NCBI RefSeq assembly: GCF_037861325.1
Contig: NZ_JAFELW010000002.1
Length of the DNA stretch: 64,000 bases
Origin: Riemerella anatipestifer_F
GTDB taxonomy: Bacteria; Bacteroidota; Bacteroidia; Flavobacteriales; Weeksellaceae
Direction: 5' to 3' (one strand)
Of this stretch, positions 22,726-32,177 are shown one piece after another; within the stretch, counting starts at the first letter, position 1, and every line of letters begins with the position of its first letter. The position numbers were made by a program, and so were the translations under genes. Under the pieces are notes generated by a model. That model did not search any database, was not told where the DNA came from, and saw only the letters and a list, made by a program, of their open reading frames with translations.

Positions 22726-24753
22726 TTATTTAATGTTATACCTCAATCCTACAAACCCTCTGATGCCCAACATTGGAGCATAGCCATATTCGGTATCAAA
22801 AGTATAACCATACGGGTTGCTCGGCTCCGAAACTTTTGTATCAAACGGGTCAAACGGTCGCATAATAGGATTTTTCGGTGTAAAATTAAACAAGTTTTTC
22901 ACACCACCATACACCTCTATGCCGAGTTTAGAAAAATGTTTTCTAATCTGAATATTCGCTAAAGTGTACCAAGGCGAATGGGCTGGTCTGAAATCATTAG
23001 GCAACACAGGCAAACGCATCGGTCCATAAAAAGCCCCTGTAAAATCTGCACTCCATTCCTTTGGAAAATTATAGCTGATAGCATAAGTTCCCGACCATCT
23101 GGGAGCAAATAACTGCTGTAGGGTTTCCGTTTGCCCATCTTCTTCGTATTTCTGATACACTTCCATATAAGACGCTCCCAAATTAACGGTAAGTGGCGAC
23201 CCTAATTTTAACTCTGTATTCAGCGAAACGCCTTTACTCACCGCATAGCCTTTCAAATTTTGATAAATAATTTGGTTGGGATTGGTATCAAAATCCCCAA
23301 TGATTTTATTCGTGAAATGAGAATAAAACCCTATCATATCAAAATTGATGTAACCGCCAGAAGTGTAAATTTTGTGCGTAAGATTAAGGTTTCCGTTGTA
23401 GGAACGTTCGGGATTCAAGGCTTCCGAAATCACCACTTCCCGAGACCCCGTAAGAGCCGCGTGGTCTTCTGTAAAAAGATTGACCACTCGGAACCCCGTC
23501 CCGAAACTCGCCCTCAAATTAGTCTGTGAAGCCAAACTCCATTTATACGCCACTCTTGGTGAATGTATCGCTCCGTGAACTTTAGACCAATCTAATCGGT
23601 AGCCTACCAATAAAGTATTTTTATCATTGATATTCCATTGATTTTGAGCAAAAATACCTGGCAGCCAATCGTTTTGAGGTTGATTGGTTGTTCCGTCTTT
23701 AGAAAGCGTCCCTGGCGTATTATCGTCGTAATACACATTTTTGACAGTAGCTCCCAATAAAAAATCAGATTTACCCAACGTCTTATCCCAATAGATTTGT
23801 CCAAACGCCGTAGATTGCTTCGCTAAATAAGGCACATCGCCATAAAACGAATCTTGATGATGATAGTTATACGAAAATTGAGTAACCACCTTTTCTTTTA
23901 TCGGAAGTTGATAAATCCCTATCGCTTCAAATCTTTTGGTGTAAATACTCTCCCCATAAACTTCACCGCTCCCTCGGTGTTTTTTCTCCCATTCCAAAAC
24001 GCCTCCAAATCGGTCTTCATTGAGATACCTTAAAGCCAAACTCGCCACTCTTCCTTCATTTCTTTGGAAATCCCATTTATTGAATACTGAAATTCGGTCT
24101 TGTAATGCCGCATCAGTAAAGTTGTCCTTATTCTTATCTATTTTATTTTGAAAATTGAAATAATTAAGGCTTAATAAAGAGGACACCTTATCGTTTAATC
24201 TAAATTTACCGCCAATGTCTGTATTGTGCTCGCCCCAAGAAGTGGAGTTAAGATTAAGCGTTAAGCGCGGGGCAGTAAGTGCGTTTTTAGTAATGATATT
24301 GATGATACCTCCCATTGCTTCCGAACCGTAAAGGGACGAAGCTGGACCTTTAACTACTTCCACCCGTTCTATCATACTATTTGGGATACCATTAAGTCCG
24401 TAAACTGTGGAAAGAGAGCTTACAATCGGCATTCCATCAATTAAAATCAAAGTGTATGGTCCTTCTAACCCATTGATGTGAATGTCTCCCGTATTGCAAA
24501 CGGAACAATTCAGTTGCGGACGTACACCGTTAATCATCTCCACCGATTCCATAATGCTGGGAGTGGGATTCTTTTCAAAAAATTTTGCGGAAAATACTTC
24601 TACTGGCACAGGGCTTTTATCTCTACTCACCGCTTTTAGCGTCCCTGTCATTACGATTTCTTCTATATCCTTGGAAGATTTAGCAGAGTCTGCCTCTTGA
24701 GAAAAAACACTTATACTAAAGCAACTACCTAATAAAAATAATGTTCGTTTCAT
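22726..24753 (-). CDS. TonB-dependent outer-membrane receptor
   Basis: 675 residues: signal peptide (to about SVFSQ, residue 19), a TonB-box/plug region and a 22-strand barrel ending in ...GFVGLRYNIK. The plug shows IEEIVMTGTLKAVSRDKSPVPVEV, LILIDGMPIV, and VEVVKGPASSLYGSEAMGGIINIITK, standard for siderophore/colicin-type receptors. An unusual LNCSVCNTGD (Cys83, Cys86) sits at the plug's exposed side. The substrate cannot be told from sequence. The CxxC and the thioredoxin-like partner suggest a soft-metal substrate such as copper; that is inference. A -7 element TAGATTTG (24794-24787) overlaps a palindrome. Confidence 0.92.
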   Translation of the reverse strand: MKRTLFLLGSCFSISVFSQEADSAKSSKDIEEIVMTGTLKAVSRDKSPVPVEVFSAKFFEKNPTPSIMESVEMINGVRPQLNCSVCNTGDIHINGLEGPYTLILIDGMPIVSSLSTVYGLNGIPNSMIERVEVVKGPASSLYGSEAMGGIINIITKNALTAPRLTLNLNSTSWGEHNTDIGGKFRLNDKVSSLLSLNYFNFQNKIDKNKDNFTDAALQDRISVFNKWDFQRNEGRVASLALRYLNEDRFGGVLEWEKKHRGSGEVYGESIYTKRFEAIGIYQLPIKEKVVTQFSYNYHHQDSFYGDVPYLAKQSTAFGQIYWDKTLGKSDFLLGATVKNVYYDDNTPGTLSKDGTTNQPQNDWLPGIFAQNQWNINDKNTLLVGYRLDWSKVHGAIHSPRVAYKWSLASQTNLRASFGTGFRVVNLFTEDHAALTGSREVVISEALNPERSYNGNLNLTHKIYTSGGYINFDMIGFYSHFTNKIIGDFDTNPNQIIYQNLKGYAVSKGVSLNTELKLGSPLTVNLGASYMEVYQKYEEDGQTETLQQLFAPRWSGTYAISYNFPKEWSADFTGAFYGPMRLPVLPNDFRPAHSPWYTLANIQIRKHFSKLGIEVYGGVKNLFNFTPKNPIMRPFDPFDTKVSEPSNPYGYTFDTEYGYAPMLGIRGFVGLRYNIK

Positions 24754-24780
24754 ATAAAGTTACATTTATCTTCTTAAAAA

Positions 24781-24796
24781 GTTAGACAAATCTAAC
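24781..24796 (-). promoter_or_regulatory. Palindromic operator candidate over the receptor promoter
   Basis: GTTAGA-CAAA-TCTAAC is a perfect 6-4-6 inverted repeat. It covers the predicted -7 element TAGATTTG of the TonB-receptor gene, a position where a bound repressor would block transcription. The regulator is unknown. Confidence 0.45.
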
Positions 24797-24853
24797 AATT
24801 ATATTTAAAACAACAAAACCTCGCTTTATTTTTTAACGAAAAAACAAGATAAA

Positions 24854-26083
24854 TTAAAATTTAGACAGGATATGCTCCGTAGCTTTAGGCTGATTAGAGA
24901 TGAAAACTTCTGCACTATTAGCCATTCTTGCCCTCAAAGATTCATCTAAAATTAAAGATTGAATAAATTGAACCACCTCTTCTGGAGTAGAAAAAGACCT
25001 ACCTCCTCCATAATCAATAAGTGCATCGGCTTCTGGGTTTTTACGATATTTATCTCCGAACAAAACAGGATTTCCAAAAACAGCCGATTCCAAAATATTG
25101 TGCAGCCCCGCACTATGAAAACCGCCGCCCACCACCGTTATATCCGCATAAGCATAAATTCTAGAAAGTAGCCCTATAGTATTTATAATAAGAATATTAT
25201 TTTCTTTATTGTTCTCAAACTCTTGCTCATTTAGTTCTGTATATAACAACGCTTGAGGAAACTTTTTCTTAAGAATAGACACTCGTTTTAAATCGTGTGG
25301 AGCGATGATGAGTTTAACTTCATTATTAACTTCTGCAACCTTTTCAACGATGATTTCTTCGGCTTCCCAAGAACTTCCAAAAACGAGCAACAGTCCTTGG
25401 TCTTTAAACTTTTTAATCAATGGTATTTCTTCAAAATTAGCTTTAGTTGCCTTCACTCTATCGTAACGCGTGTCTCCTGAAAGAGATGATTGAGATAAAC
25501 CTATCCCCTGAGCTAAAGCCAACGAATCTTTAGTCTGATGGAAAAACCAATCTATATTCTTTTTTAATTCCGCCACCATCCATTTTCCATAAGGTTTAAA
25601 AAACACTTGAGATGGATAAAATAATGCCGAAACCACAAAAGTTTTTACTTGCCTTTGTTTAAGTTCACTAAGTAGATTGTACCAATAATCGTACTTTACA
25701 GTAAAGAAAAACTCCACTTGAAAATGATTTAAAAAAGAGGCTACTCCTTTTCTAGTGTCAAACGGTAAATAACAAATGGCATCTGCAATAGTTTTCTTTT
25801 TAATCACATTTTCGTAACCAGAAGGAGAAAAAAAGGTAACCAATACTTTATAATCGGGATATTTTTTCTTTAAGCCTTGTAATACAGGTAAGCCTTGTTC
25901 GTATTCGCCTAGACTGGCGGCGTGCATCCAAATCACTTTATCGTTTGGTGAAAAGGCATTTTTAACAACAGTATTGCTTTTTTTTCGTCCTTCCCACCCC
26001 TTTCTAATTTTTGAGTTGAAAATAGCTCCCAACCTAAAACCAATAATTAGCAAGCGTATAAATATGAAGTATAAAATTTTCAT
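24854..26083 (-). CDS. waaA: 3-deoxy-D-manno-octulosonic acid (Kdo) transferase
   Basis: Inner-membrane GT30 glycosyltransferase that adds Kdo from CMP-Kdo to the lipid A precursor. 409 residues with an N-terminal membrane anchor (about 4-22), the acceptor-side catalytic acid in ASLGEYEQGLPVLQGLK, LVFGSSWEAEE and the donor site VVGGGFHSAGLHNILESAVFGNPVLFG. Last gene of a minus-strand cluster; its start overlaps or nearly abuts the gene at 26086. Confidence 0.93.
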   Translation of the reverse strand: MKILYFIFIRLLIIGFRLGAIFNSKIRKGWEGRKKSNTVVKNAFSPNDKVIWMHAASLGEYEQGLPVLQGLKKKYPDYKVLVTFFSPSGYENVIKKKTIADAICYLPFDTRKGVASFLNHFQVEFFFTVKYDYWYNLLSELKQRQVKTFVVSALFYPSQVFFKPYGKWMVAELKKNIDWFFHQTKDSLALAQGIGLSQSSLSGDTRYDRVKATKANFEEIPLIKKFKDQGLLLVFGSSWEAEEIIVEKVAEVNNEVKLIIAPHDLKRVSILKKKFPQALLYTELNEQEFENNKENNILIINTIGLLSRIYAYADITVVGGGFHSAGLHNILESAVFGNPVLFGDKYRKNPEADALIDYGGGRSFSTPEEVVQFIQSLILDESLRARMANSAEVFISNQPKATEHILSKF

Positions 26084-26085
26084 TT

Positions 26086-26541
26086 TTATTTATAGATATA
26101 GGATAATACCGTATAAACCAATGGAATAATAAATATGCTTATAGAGCAAGTAATGATATAAGGCTTAAACCACTTTCTACACGCAGGTTCTGTACAAATT
26201 GTAATGGAAAGAAGAAAATGTTTTAAAACCAAAATCACCAACAAAAGTAACTTCATCATCAAATCTCCCATATACAACTGTACTTCTCTATTTTCTGGTG
26301 TAATGGGTACGATAAGGTTAGGTTCAGATTTAGGCAATACTAGCATAAATAAACTCAAAATAATCCCTGCCAAAGTTGGTAAGAAAAATATCATCGCACG
26401 AGAACCCCAAGCATCAGGCTCTAAATGTAAATTAAAGTGAGTAGGTATTTTTTGAGGCAATTTAGGGTAAGCCTTTATTGCTCTTACAAAAAGTAAAAAC
26501 AATAATATTACATTTATAATATCTAAGCCCTTAAACCACAT
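26086..26541 (-). CDS. DUF1648-containing membrane protein
   Basis: 151 residues with about four transmembrane helices. The N-terminal YPKLPQKIPTHFNLHLEPDAWGSR segment is the DUF1648 signature (PxxIPxHF, then a G/S-R). DUF1648 proteins occur in SdpI-like immunity/membrane families, but the function here is unknown. It is packed 1-2 bp from both neighbours in the cluster 27907-24854. Confidence 0.75.
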   Translation of the reverse strand: MWFKGLDIINVILLFLLFVRAIKAYPKLPQKIPTHFNLHLEPDAWGSRAMIFFLPTLAGIILSLFMLVLPKSEPNLIVPITPENREVQLYMGDLMMKLLLLVILVLKHFLLSITICTEPACRKWFKPYIITCSISIFIIPLVYTVLSYIYK

Positions 26542-27255
26542 TTACAAAAGTGTTTTAATAAACCTTAACTTGTGAGTATGTTTGTTTTGGTCTTTATTAA
26601 AAATCCCTACGGAATCCAACTCGTCTATCCTTACTTTACCATGAGCGTGGATTATTTTTCGGTCTTCTAGCATAATGCCGACATGGGTAATTTTACCTTC
26701 TTCATTTTCAAAAAAGGCCAAATCTCCCGCTTGTGCCTCTTCTATAAAATCTAGCACTTGTCCTACTTCTGCTTGTTGATAAGCATCTCTTGGAATTTTT
26801 ATACCACTTACTTTATAAACAATTTGAGTAAAACCGCTACAATCTATCCCAAAAAAACTACGCCCTCCCCAAAGGTAAGGCACATTGAGGAACTTTTGGG
26901 CGGTGTCTGCAATAAAACTTCTAGCGTTTGTAACCGCAGTTTCCTCTGCATCTATCTCTATTTCGGAGCCAATGGATAAAAGTAATTTTTCATCTCCAAA
27001 ACCATACTCTAAAAAAGGTTGTTTAACAAGACTTATTTTACTTTCACTAATATTTTCGTCTGAAATTATTTTAAACTGTTTTGCGTCAGCCCAGCCTTCG
27101 TAGCCGTCAAAATCCATTTTTATATACACCCAATTTCCCTCTTGAGAAAGTATCTCCACAGACTCTCCATACAATACTTGAGTGATAATTTCTGCCTTAT
27201 CAGAACCCTCTGAACGCACTGGTACTACCGAAACATTTGCAACCGCTCTACTCAT
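26542..27255 (-). CDS. NlpC/P60 cell-wall peptidase with SH3 domain
   Basis: 237 residues. An SH3b-like domain covers about 1-65 (LYGESVEILSQEGNWVYIK). The NlpC/P60 domain covers about 110-237 with catalytic Cys139 in GIDCSGFTQ, His in ITHVGIML and a third residue in IIHAHGKVRID. The layout matches the gamma-D-glutamyl-diaminopimelate endopeptidase / dipeptidyl-peptidase VI group that recycles wall peptides. No signal peptide is evident, so a cytosolic recycling role fits. Confidence 0.87.
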   Translation of the reverse strand: MSRAVANVSVVPVRSEGSDKAEIITQVLYGESVEILSQEGNWVYIKMDFDGYEGWADAKQFKIISDENISESKISLVKQPFLEYGFGDEKLLLSIGSEIEIDAEETAVTNARSFIADTAQKFLNVPYLWGGRSFFGIDCSGFTQIVYKVSGIKIPRDAYQQAEVGQVLDFIEEAQAGDLAFFENEEGKITHVGIMLEDRKIIHAHGKVRIDELDSVGIFNKDQNKHTHKLRFIKTLL

Positions 27256-27259
27256 GATT

Positions 27260-27907
27260 TTATTTTTTTCTTGCTAAATTTAAACCGTCTCGCAAAGGTA
27301 AGATTAGATTTTCAAAATCGGGGTCTTTTGCTAAGATTTCGTTTAATTCTTTAATGACTTGCGTTGATTTATCTTTGGAATTTTCTTCTAAAACTTTACC
27401 GTACCAAAGCACATTATCAAACATTAAAACGCCACCCAAATTTAACTTAGGCTTTACAGCATTGAAATAATTAACATAATTACACTTATCTGCATCTACA
27501 AACACCATATCAAACATTTCTTGGGTTGAATTAAGATAATCCAAAGCGTTCTCTAGCCTAAAATCTATCTTGTCAGAATAGATACTTTCTTCAAAATATT
27601 TCTTTGGGATATAGGCTAAATCTTCATTGATGTCTAATGTAGTAATTTTCCCTCCACTTGGTAAGCCTTCAGCCATTGACAAAGTAGCGTATCCTGTAAA
27701 CGTCCCAATTTCTAGCACCGATTTAGGACGCAAAAGTTGAGAAATAATAGACAACAACCTCCCCTGCTGAACGCCTGAAATCATATGAGGTTGTGTGGTT
27801 TTCTGATAAGTTTCTCTCCTTAATTTTCTAAGAATTTCGGGTTCACTAGATGTATGTAGTTCTAAATAGCGATCCATCTCGGGACATTGTTCTTCAAAAA
27901 AACCCAT
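27260..27907 (-). CDS. Class I SAM-dependent O-methyltransferase
   Basis: 215 residues of the caffeoyl-CoA/catechol O-methyltransferase family: SVLEIGTFTGYATLSMAEGLP (SAM-binding motif I), ITTLDINEDL, DMVFVDADKCNYVNYF (metal-binding Asp) and GGVLMFDNVLWYGKVL. The natural substrate is unknown. It lies 4 bp upstream of the NlpC/P60 gene and heads the 27907-24854 cluster. Confidence 0.88.
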   Translation of the reverse strand: MGFFEEQCPEMDRYLELHTSSEPEILRKLRRETYQKTTQPHMISGVQQGRLLSIISQLLRPKSVLEIGTFTGYATLSMAEGLPSGGKITTLDINEDLAYIPKKYFEESIYSDKIDFRLENALDYLNSTQEMFDMVFVDADKCNYVNYFNAVKPKLNLGGVLMFDNVLWYGKVLEENSKDKSTQVIKELNEILAKDPDFENLILPLRDGLNLARKK

Positions 27908-27942
27908 AAGTTTCTGAATGATTTAATTTTAATTAAAAAAAC

Positions 27943-27979
27943 ACCTCACTAATATAGATAAAATTAGTGAGGTATTGTA
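27943..27979 (-). terminator. Terminator of the OmpA-family gene
   Basis: ACCTCACTAAT (27943-27953) and ATTAGTGAGGT (27963-27973) form an 11-bp stem. A T-run follows on the minus strand. It separates the OmpA-family gene from the methyltransferase gene. Confidence 0.87.
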
Positions 27980-27997
27980 AATTTTGTATGAGATAAT

Positions 27998-28834
27998 TTA
28001 TCTTTTCACTGGAGCAATGTCCATAAGTTTCATAAACTCATCTAGTTTAGGCATAATGATGATTTCCGTTCTACGGTTTTCTGCACGCCCAGACACACTC
28101 ATATTAGTCGCCTTAGGGTTATACTCGCTACGTCCTCCAGCCGTAATTCTACTTGGATCTACCCCAAACTGATTTTGCAATACCTTAGCTACAGAAGTTG
28201 CTCTTAAAGCAGATAAATCCCAGTTATCTTTTGGTAAACTCGCAGAGTTAAGCGGCACATTGTCTGTATTTCCTTCAATTAAAACAGAATATTTATCGTA
28301 GTCGTTAATTACCTTAGCTACCTTTCCTAGCACTTCTTGTGCCGCTGGAAGGATATTATAATCTCCTGATTTGTAAAGCATTTTATCAGAAAGTGAAATC
28401 ATTACCACTCCTTTAAGTACCTTTACCTGAACATCTTGGTCAGCTACATTATCTAATGAACGCTTAAGTTTGTTAGACAATGCTAAATTTAAACTATCAT
28501 TTCTTGCATTAGTAGAAATAAGTTGCTTAATATACGCATTAGAAGCGTTAATCTCTCCAACCAATTTATCAATATTTGCAGAAGATTTTCCTGTATTAGA
28601 AAGACAAGCGTCTAACGAAGATTTAAGTGCCTCATTTTGTCTATTCAGAAGGTCATTCTGACTTGTTAAACCTGCATTAGAGGATTTTAAATCCTGAATT
28701 TCTCTTTGACGTTCAGCTGCACTTTCTAGGCAGTCTTTGTAGTTAAGATTTAAGGCATCATACTGCTTTTTGCTAACGCACGAGGTCATTGCAAGTGCCA
28801 TTGCCCCAACAGCTAAAATTTTTGTAAACTTCAT
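27998..28834 (-). CDS. OmpA-family lipoprotein
   Basis: Peptidoglycan-binding outer-membrane lipoprotein. The frame opens at 28909, but the promoter -7 element TATCTTTG (28865-28858) lies inside that extension. The start is therefore ATG 28834 (MKFTKILAVGAMALAMTSC) or 28843. Signal with lipid Cys at residue 19; coiled-coil region about 35-130 (QREIQDLKSSNAGL...); OmpA domain from about 145 with YSVLIEGNTDNVPL, LSALRATSVAKVLQ and the peptidoglycan-binding SGRAENRRTEIII. It is monocistronic. Confidence 0.92.
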   Translation of the reverse strand: MKFTKILAVGAMALAMTSCVSKKQYDALNLNYKDCLESAAERQREIQDLKSSNAGLTSQNDLLNRQNEALKSSLDACLSNTGKSSANIDKLVGEINASNAYIKQLISTNARNDSLNLALSNKLKRSLDNVADQDVQVKVLKGVVMISLSDKMLYKSGDYNILPAAQEVLGKVAKVINDYDKYSVLIEGNTDNVPLNSASLPKDNWDLSALRATSVAKVLQNQFGVDPSRITAGGRSEYNPKATNMSVSGRAENRRTEIIIMPKLDEFMKLMDIAPVKR

Positions 28835-28912
28835 CTTAATCATTTTTAATAGTTCTTCAAAGATAATAAAATTTGTGTGAAACCTAGATTTTTTAACCAA
28901 GATTAACAAAAC

Positions 28913-30160
28913 CTAGACCAAGCTATTCTTATCTGTATAGTTAAGTTTAAAGAATATTGCCGTCATAATTGAAAACGCTAGCAAAGAACTTCCTCCATAA
29001 CTAAAATACGGCAACGGTATACCAACTGTAGGGAATAACCCCATTACCATCCCTATATTGATAGAAAAGTGTAACAATAAAATAGAGGCAAAACTGTAAC
29101 CAAACACCCGATTAAAAGTGCTTTTTTGTTGTTCCGCTAAATAATATATTCTGCCAATATAAATAGCATAAAAAATAATCAGCAAAATACTGCCTAGAAA
29201 TCCCCATTCTTCACCTACAGTACAAAAGATATAATCGGTCTCTTGTTCTGGCACAAATTTACCTTGCGTTACCGAACCTTGCTTATAGCCTTTACCTGTA
29301 AAACCTCCAGAACCAATAGCCGTTTTGGAATACAACAAATTATACCCCGAAGTATCTCTAAAAGCTCGTTCGCCCTTGTAAAGCACTTCTATTCTTTCTC
29401 TTTGGTGTTTAGGCAATTTTTCTAGTACCATTTTAGAAGAATATGCCATTCCTCCCAATACCAAAAAACCCAAACAAATTGCAATAATATTAATGGGAAT
29501 CCATTTAATTTGATTCTGATTAAAAAATAAAAGTAAAGCTAGAAAAACAAAAGTAATGACAACGGCATAAATAGGGTTCATTTCCAAATTTATTTCTAAA
29601 TACAACGAACCCAAAAATACCAATGCAAAAATACCAATACCACCGAAAAACCACCCCGTAAGTCCTTCTCTGTAAAGAGCTATCACAAAAGCCATAAAAA
29701 CAAGTAAAGACCCAACATCAGGAATCATAAGCACCACTACACCCGGTATCGCTATAATGGCAAACGCCGTGAGAAACGACCGTTTATCTTTAAGATTGAA
29801 ATCAGGGTGTGAGGCATAATTAGCCAACATCAAAGCTGTACCAATCTTAGCAAATTCTACAGGTTGCATAGTTATTCCACCAAATTTATACCAGTTTTTC
29901 TGCCCTAAAATTTCCGTCCCAAACGGAAATAATCCTATCAACAAAAGAACACCAAGTATATAGAAAATGCCCGATAAATTCTCAAAAAACTTAGACCTTG
30001 TAACGAAAATAATAAACCCAACAAACAGAGAAATTCCGAAAAAAATAAGTTGTTTCTTTCCTAATCCTTCATCTACACTATTGATATTGAATATAGCAAA
30101 AATGCAGATAAGAATGTAGAGCCCTATCCCAAGTTTATCTATTCCTTCTGCTTTGTTCAT
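28913..30160 (-). CDS. rodA: Rod-shape protein RodA (peptidoglycan glycosyltransferase)
   Basis: SEDS-family polytopic membrane protein that polymerises glycan strands together with PBP2 during cell elongation. 415 residues, about ten membrane segments. Conserved: MQPVEFAKIGTALMLA, SGFTGKGY-like GSGGFTGKGYKQGS, FVPEQETDYIFCTVGEEWGF, and the C-terminal GIPLPYFSYGGSSLLAF. The start overlaps the end of the PBP2 gene by 26 bp. Last gene of the mre operon. Confidence 0.95.
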   Translation of the reverse strand: MNKAEGIDKLGIGLYILICIFAIFNINSVDEGLGKKQLIFFGISLFVGFIIFVTRSKFFENLSGIFYILGVLLLIGLFPFGTEILGQKNWYKFGGITMQPVEFAKIGTALMLANYASHPDFNLKDKRSFLTAFAIIAIPGVVVLMIPDVGSLLVFMAFVIALYREGLTGWFFGGIGIFALVFLGSLYLEINLEMNPIYAVVITFVFLALLLFFNQNQIKWIPINIIAICLGFLVLGGMAYSSKMVLEKLPKHQRERIEVLYKGERAFRDTSGYNLLYSKTAIGSGGFTGKGYKQGSVTQGKFVPEQETDYIFCTVGEEWGFLGSILLIIFYAIYIGRIYYLAEQQKSTFNRVFGYSFASILLLHFSINIGMVMGLFPTVGIPLPYFSYGGSSLLAFSIMTAIFFKLNYTDKNSLV

Positions 30161-32177
30161 TTTTTACGCTTTTAAGTTTTAAAGAATCTATTTTTAGTTT
30201 TAGTTCTTGTTTCTTTTTTTCTGGGAGATTAATCTTAAGACTATCTTGCATCCTTACAATTGCTAAGCTATCCGCATTAGGTTTATATAGACCTTTTCGC
30301 TTTAAATCTTGTATCCATTGTCTTCTATACTCTGGCATAAAACTAGAAGAAACCATTTTTCTATAAAGATGCTCTCTTTTAATTTCTCCTGTTAAATATT
30401 TTTCCGCTATAATTGTACAAGCAGGACCTGCCCATGTAGCACCAAAACCTGCATGTTCCATCACTGCTGCTACTACAATTTTAGGGTCTTCGGCAGGAGC
30501 TATCATAGTGTAAATAGAGTTATCTTTACCTTGAGGTACTTGTGCTGTACCTGTTTTTGCCAATTGGGTAAAGTCATTAGACTTTAAACCTCTACCCGTC
30601 CCTCTAAGTACCACAGCTTCCATACCTTTGAGAACCGCATCGTAAAAGGTTTTATTTTGAACTAAAGTTTTATGCTTCTTTTTAAATCTAGGGTCTGGAT
30701 TAGGTTTACCATCAACGGATTTCACAATATGAGGGGTATAAAACCAACCCTTATTGGCTATCGCTGCTGTAAAATTAGCTACTTGTAAAGGCGTTAAAAG
30801 GATATCTCCTTGTCCCATTCCATTAAATACCGCTCCTGTTGCTAGAGGATCCCATTTTTTAGCATCTCCCGTTCTACCACTCGCTTTGTAGATAGAAGCC
30901 ATTCTTTTTTCATAAAATTCTCCGCTAGGAATTTGACCTTTTGCACCCACTGCCAAGTCGTTATTTAGATAAACTCCCAGCCCAAAGCTATTCATAATTT
31001 CCTTCCATTCATCAACTCCTTTAGATGGGTTGCCTGGGTATTTGTTAACCATCGCCAAATAAGCATAAGAAAAATAACAGTTACTAGATACTTGTATTGA
31101 CGGAATCAGAGGGTCTGCTCCACCATGACCTTTAATCCTCAAGCCTCTATAATTAAACCCTCCTCCACAAGGGAATACGGTGTTTGGAGTCATCACGCCC
31201 ATTTGCATCGCTGCTAGAGCAGTTACTAATTTAAAGGTAGAACCTGGTGGATAAGCCGCCTGGATAGATCTGTCAAACATTGGCATATCAAACTTATCCG
31301 TCTGAAGTCTGTAAATATTTTTATTTTTATCTGGACCTGTAAAAGCTGAAGGATCTACATCTGGACCTGTAGCTAAAGCTAATATTTCCCCTGTTTTAGG
31401 ATCTAAGGCAACTATTGCTCCACGCTTGTTTACCAGCATTTCCTCTGCGATTCTTTGCAAATCATAATCTATGGTAAGGGTTAAATCTTTCCCTGTAACC
31501 ACTTCTTTATCTAGCTCTCCATCTTTGTAAGGTCCAATACTTCTTAGTTTAATATCCTTTTGTATGTATTGTACTCCTTTTTCTCCTCTGAGTTCCTTTT
31601 CATAAGATTTCTCTACACCTGATTTCCCTATGATGTCTCCAGGAAGATAATACAGAGAATCCTTCTTAATATCAGCCTGATTAACCTCATTTGTAAAGCC
31701 AAGTAAATTACCCGAAGTAGCTACCTCATACTTTCTTTGTGGACGAGTAACGATATTAAACGCTGGATATTTAAAAATAAGTTCCTGAATTCTAGCCATT
31801 TCTTCCCTAGAAAGATTTTTCATGAAAGTCATTGGCTGTACTTTGGAGTAATACTGGTCTTTTTTTATCTCCTTGATTTTTTTTATAAAATCTTGCTTAC
31901 TAATTCTAACCAAATTACAGAAACCAATAGTATCAAAATCTGGTCTCATAAGTGCTTGGGTAAACGAAATTTCATAAGATTGTTTATTCCCAACCAAAAT
32001 TTTACCATTCCTATCGAATATAATTCCTCTTTGAGGGATAATATATTCTGTCTTTATGGAAGTATTCGCAGCATTTAGTGCATACCTATCTGTAAATAAT
32101 TGCAAATAAGCCAACCTCGCTATGAAAATGACAGCGATAAGTGATAAAGCAATACTAATTTTGTAAAAAGGTTTCAA
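30135..32177 (-). CDS. mrdA: Penicillin-binding protein 2 (elongasome transpeptidase)
   Basis: 680 residues: one N-terminal membrane helix (about 5-25), a pedestal domain (RGIIFDRNGKILVGN...), and the transpeptidase domain with PPGSTFKL (catalytic Ser), SSN in VSSNCYFSYAYL, and KTG in LAKTGTAQVPQG. It cross-links peptidoglycan in the lateral wall and works with RodA. It overlaps mreD by 4 bp and rodA by 26 bp. It is a target of beta-lactams. Confidence 0.95.
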   Translation of the reverse strand: MKPFYKISIALSLIAVIFIARLAYLQLFTDRYALNAANTSIKTEYIIPQRGIIFDRNGKILVGNKQSYEISFTQALMRPDFDTIGFCNLVRISKQDFIKKIKEIKKDQYYSKVQPMTFMKNLSREEMARIQELIFKYPAFNIVTRPQRKYEVATSGNLLGFTNEVNQADIKKDSLYYLPGDIIGKSGVEKSYEKELRGEKGVQYIQKDIKLRSIGPYKDGELDKEVVTGKDLTLTIDYDLQRIAEEMLVNKRGAIVALDPKTGEILALATGPDVDPSAFTGPDKNKNIYRLQTDKFDMPMFDRSIQAAYPPGSTFKLVTALAAMQMGVMTPNTVFPCGGGFNYRGLRIKGHGGADPLIPSIQVSSNCYFSYAYLAMVNKYPGNPSKGVDEWKEIMNSFGLGVYLNNDLAVGAKGQIPSGEFYEKRMASIYKASGRTGDAKKWDPLATGAVFNGMGQGDILLTPLQVANFTAAIANKGWFYTPHIVKSVDGKPNPDPRFKKKHKTLVQNKTFYDAVLKGMEAVVLRGTGRGLKSNDFTQLAKTGTAQVPQGKDNSIYTMIAPAEDPKIVVAAVMEHAGFGATWAGPACTIIAEKYLTGEIKREHLYRKMVSSSFMPEYRRQWIQDLKRKGLYKPNADSLAIVRMQDSLKINLPEKKKQELKLKIDSLKLKSVKNEQSRRNR

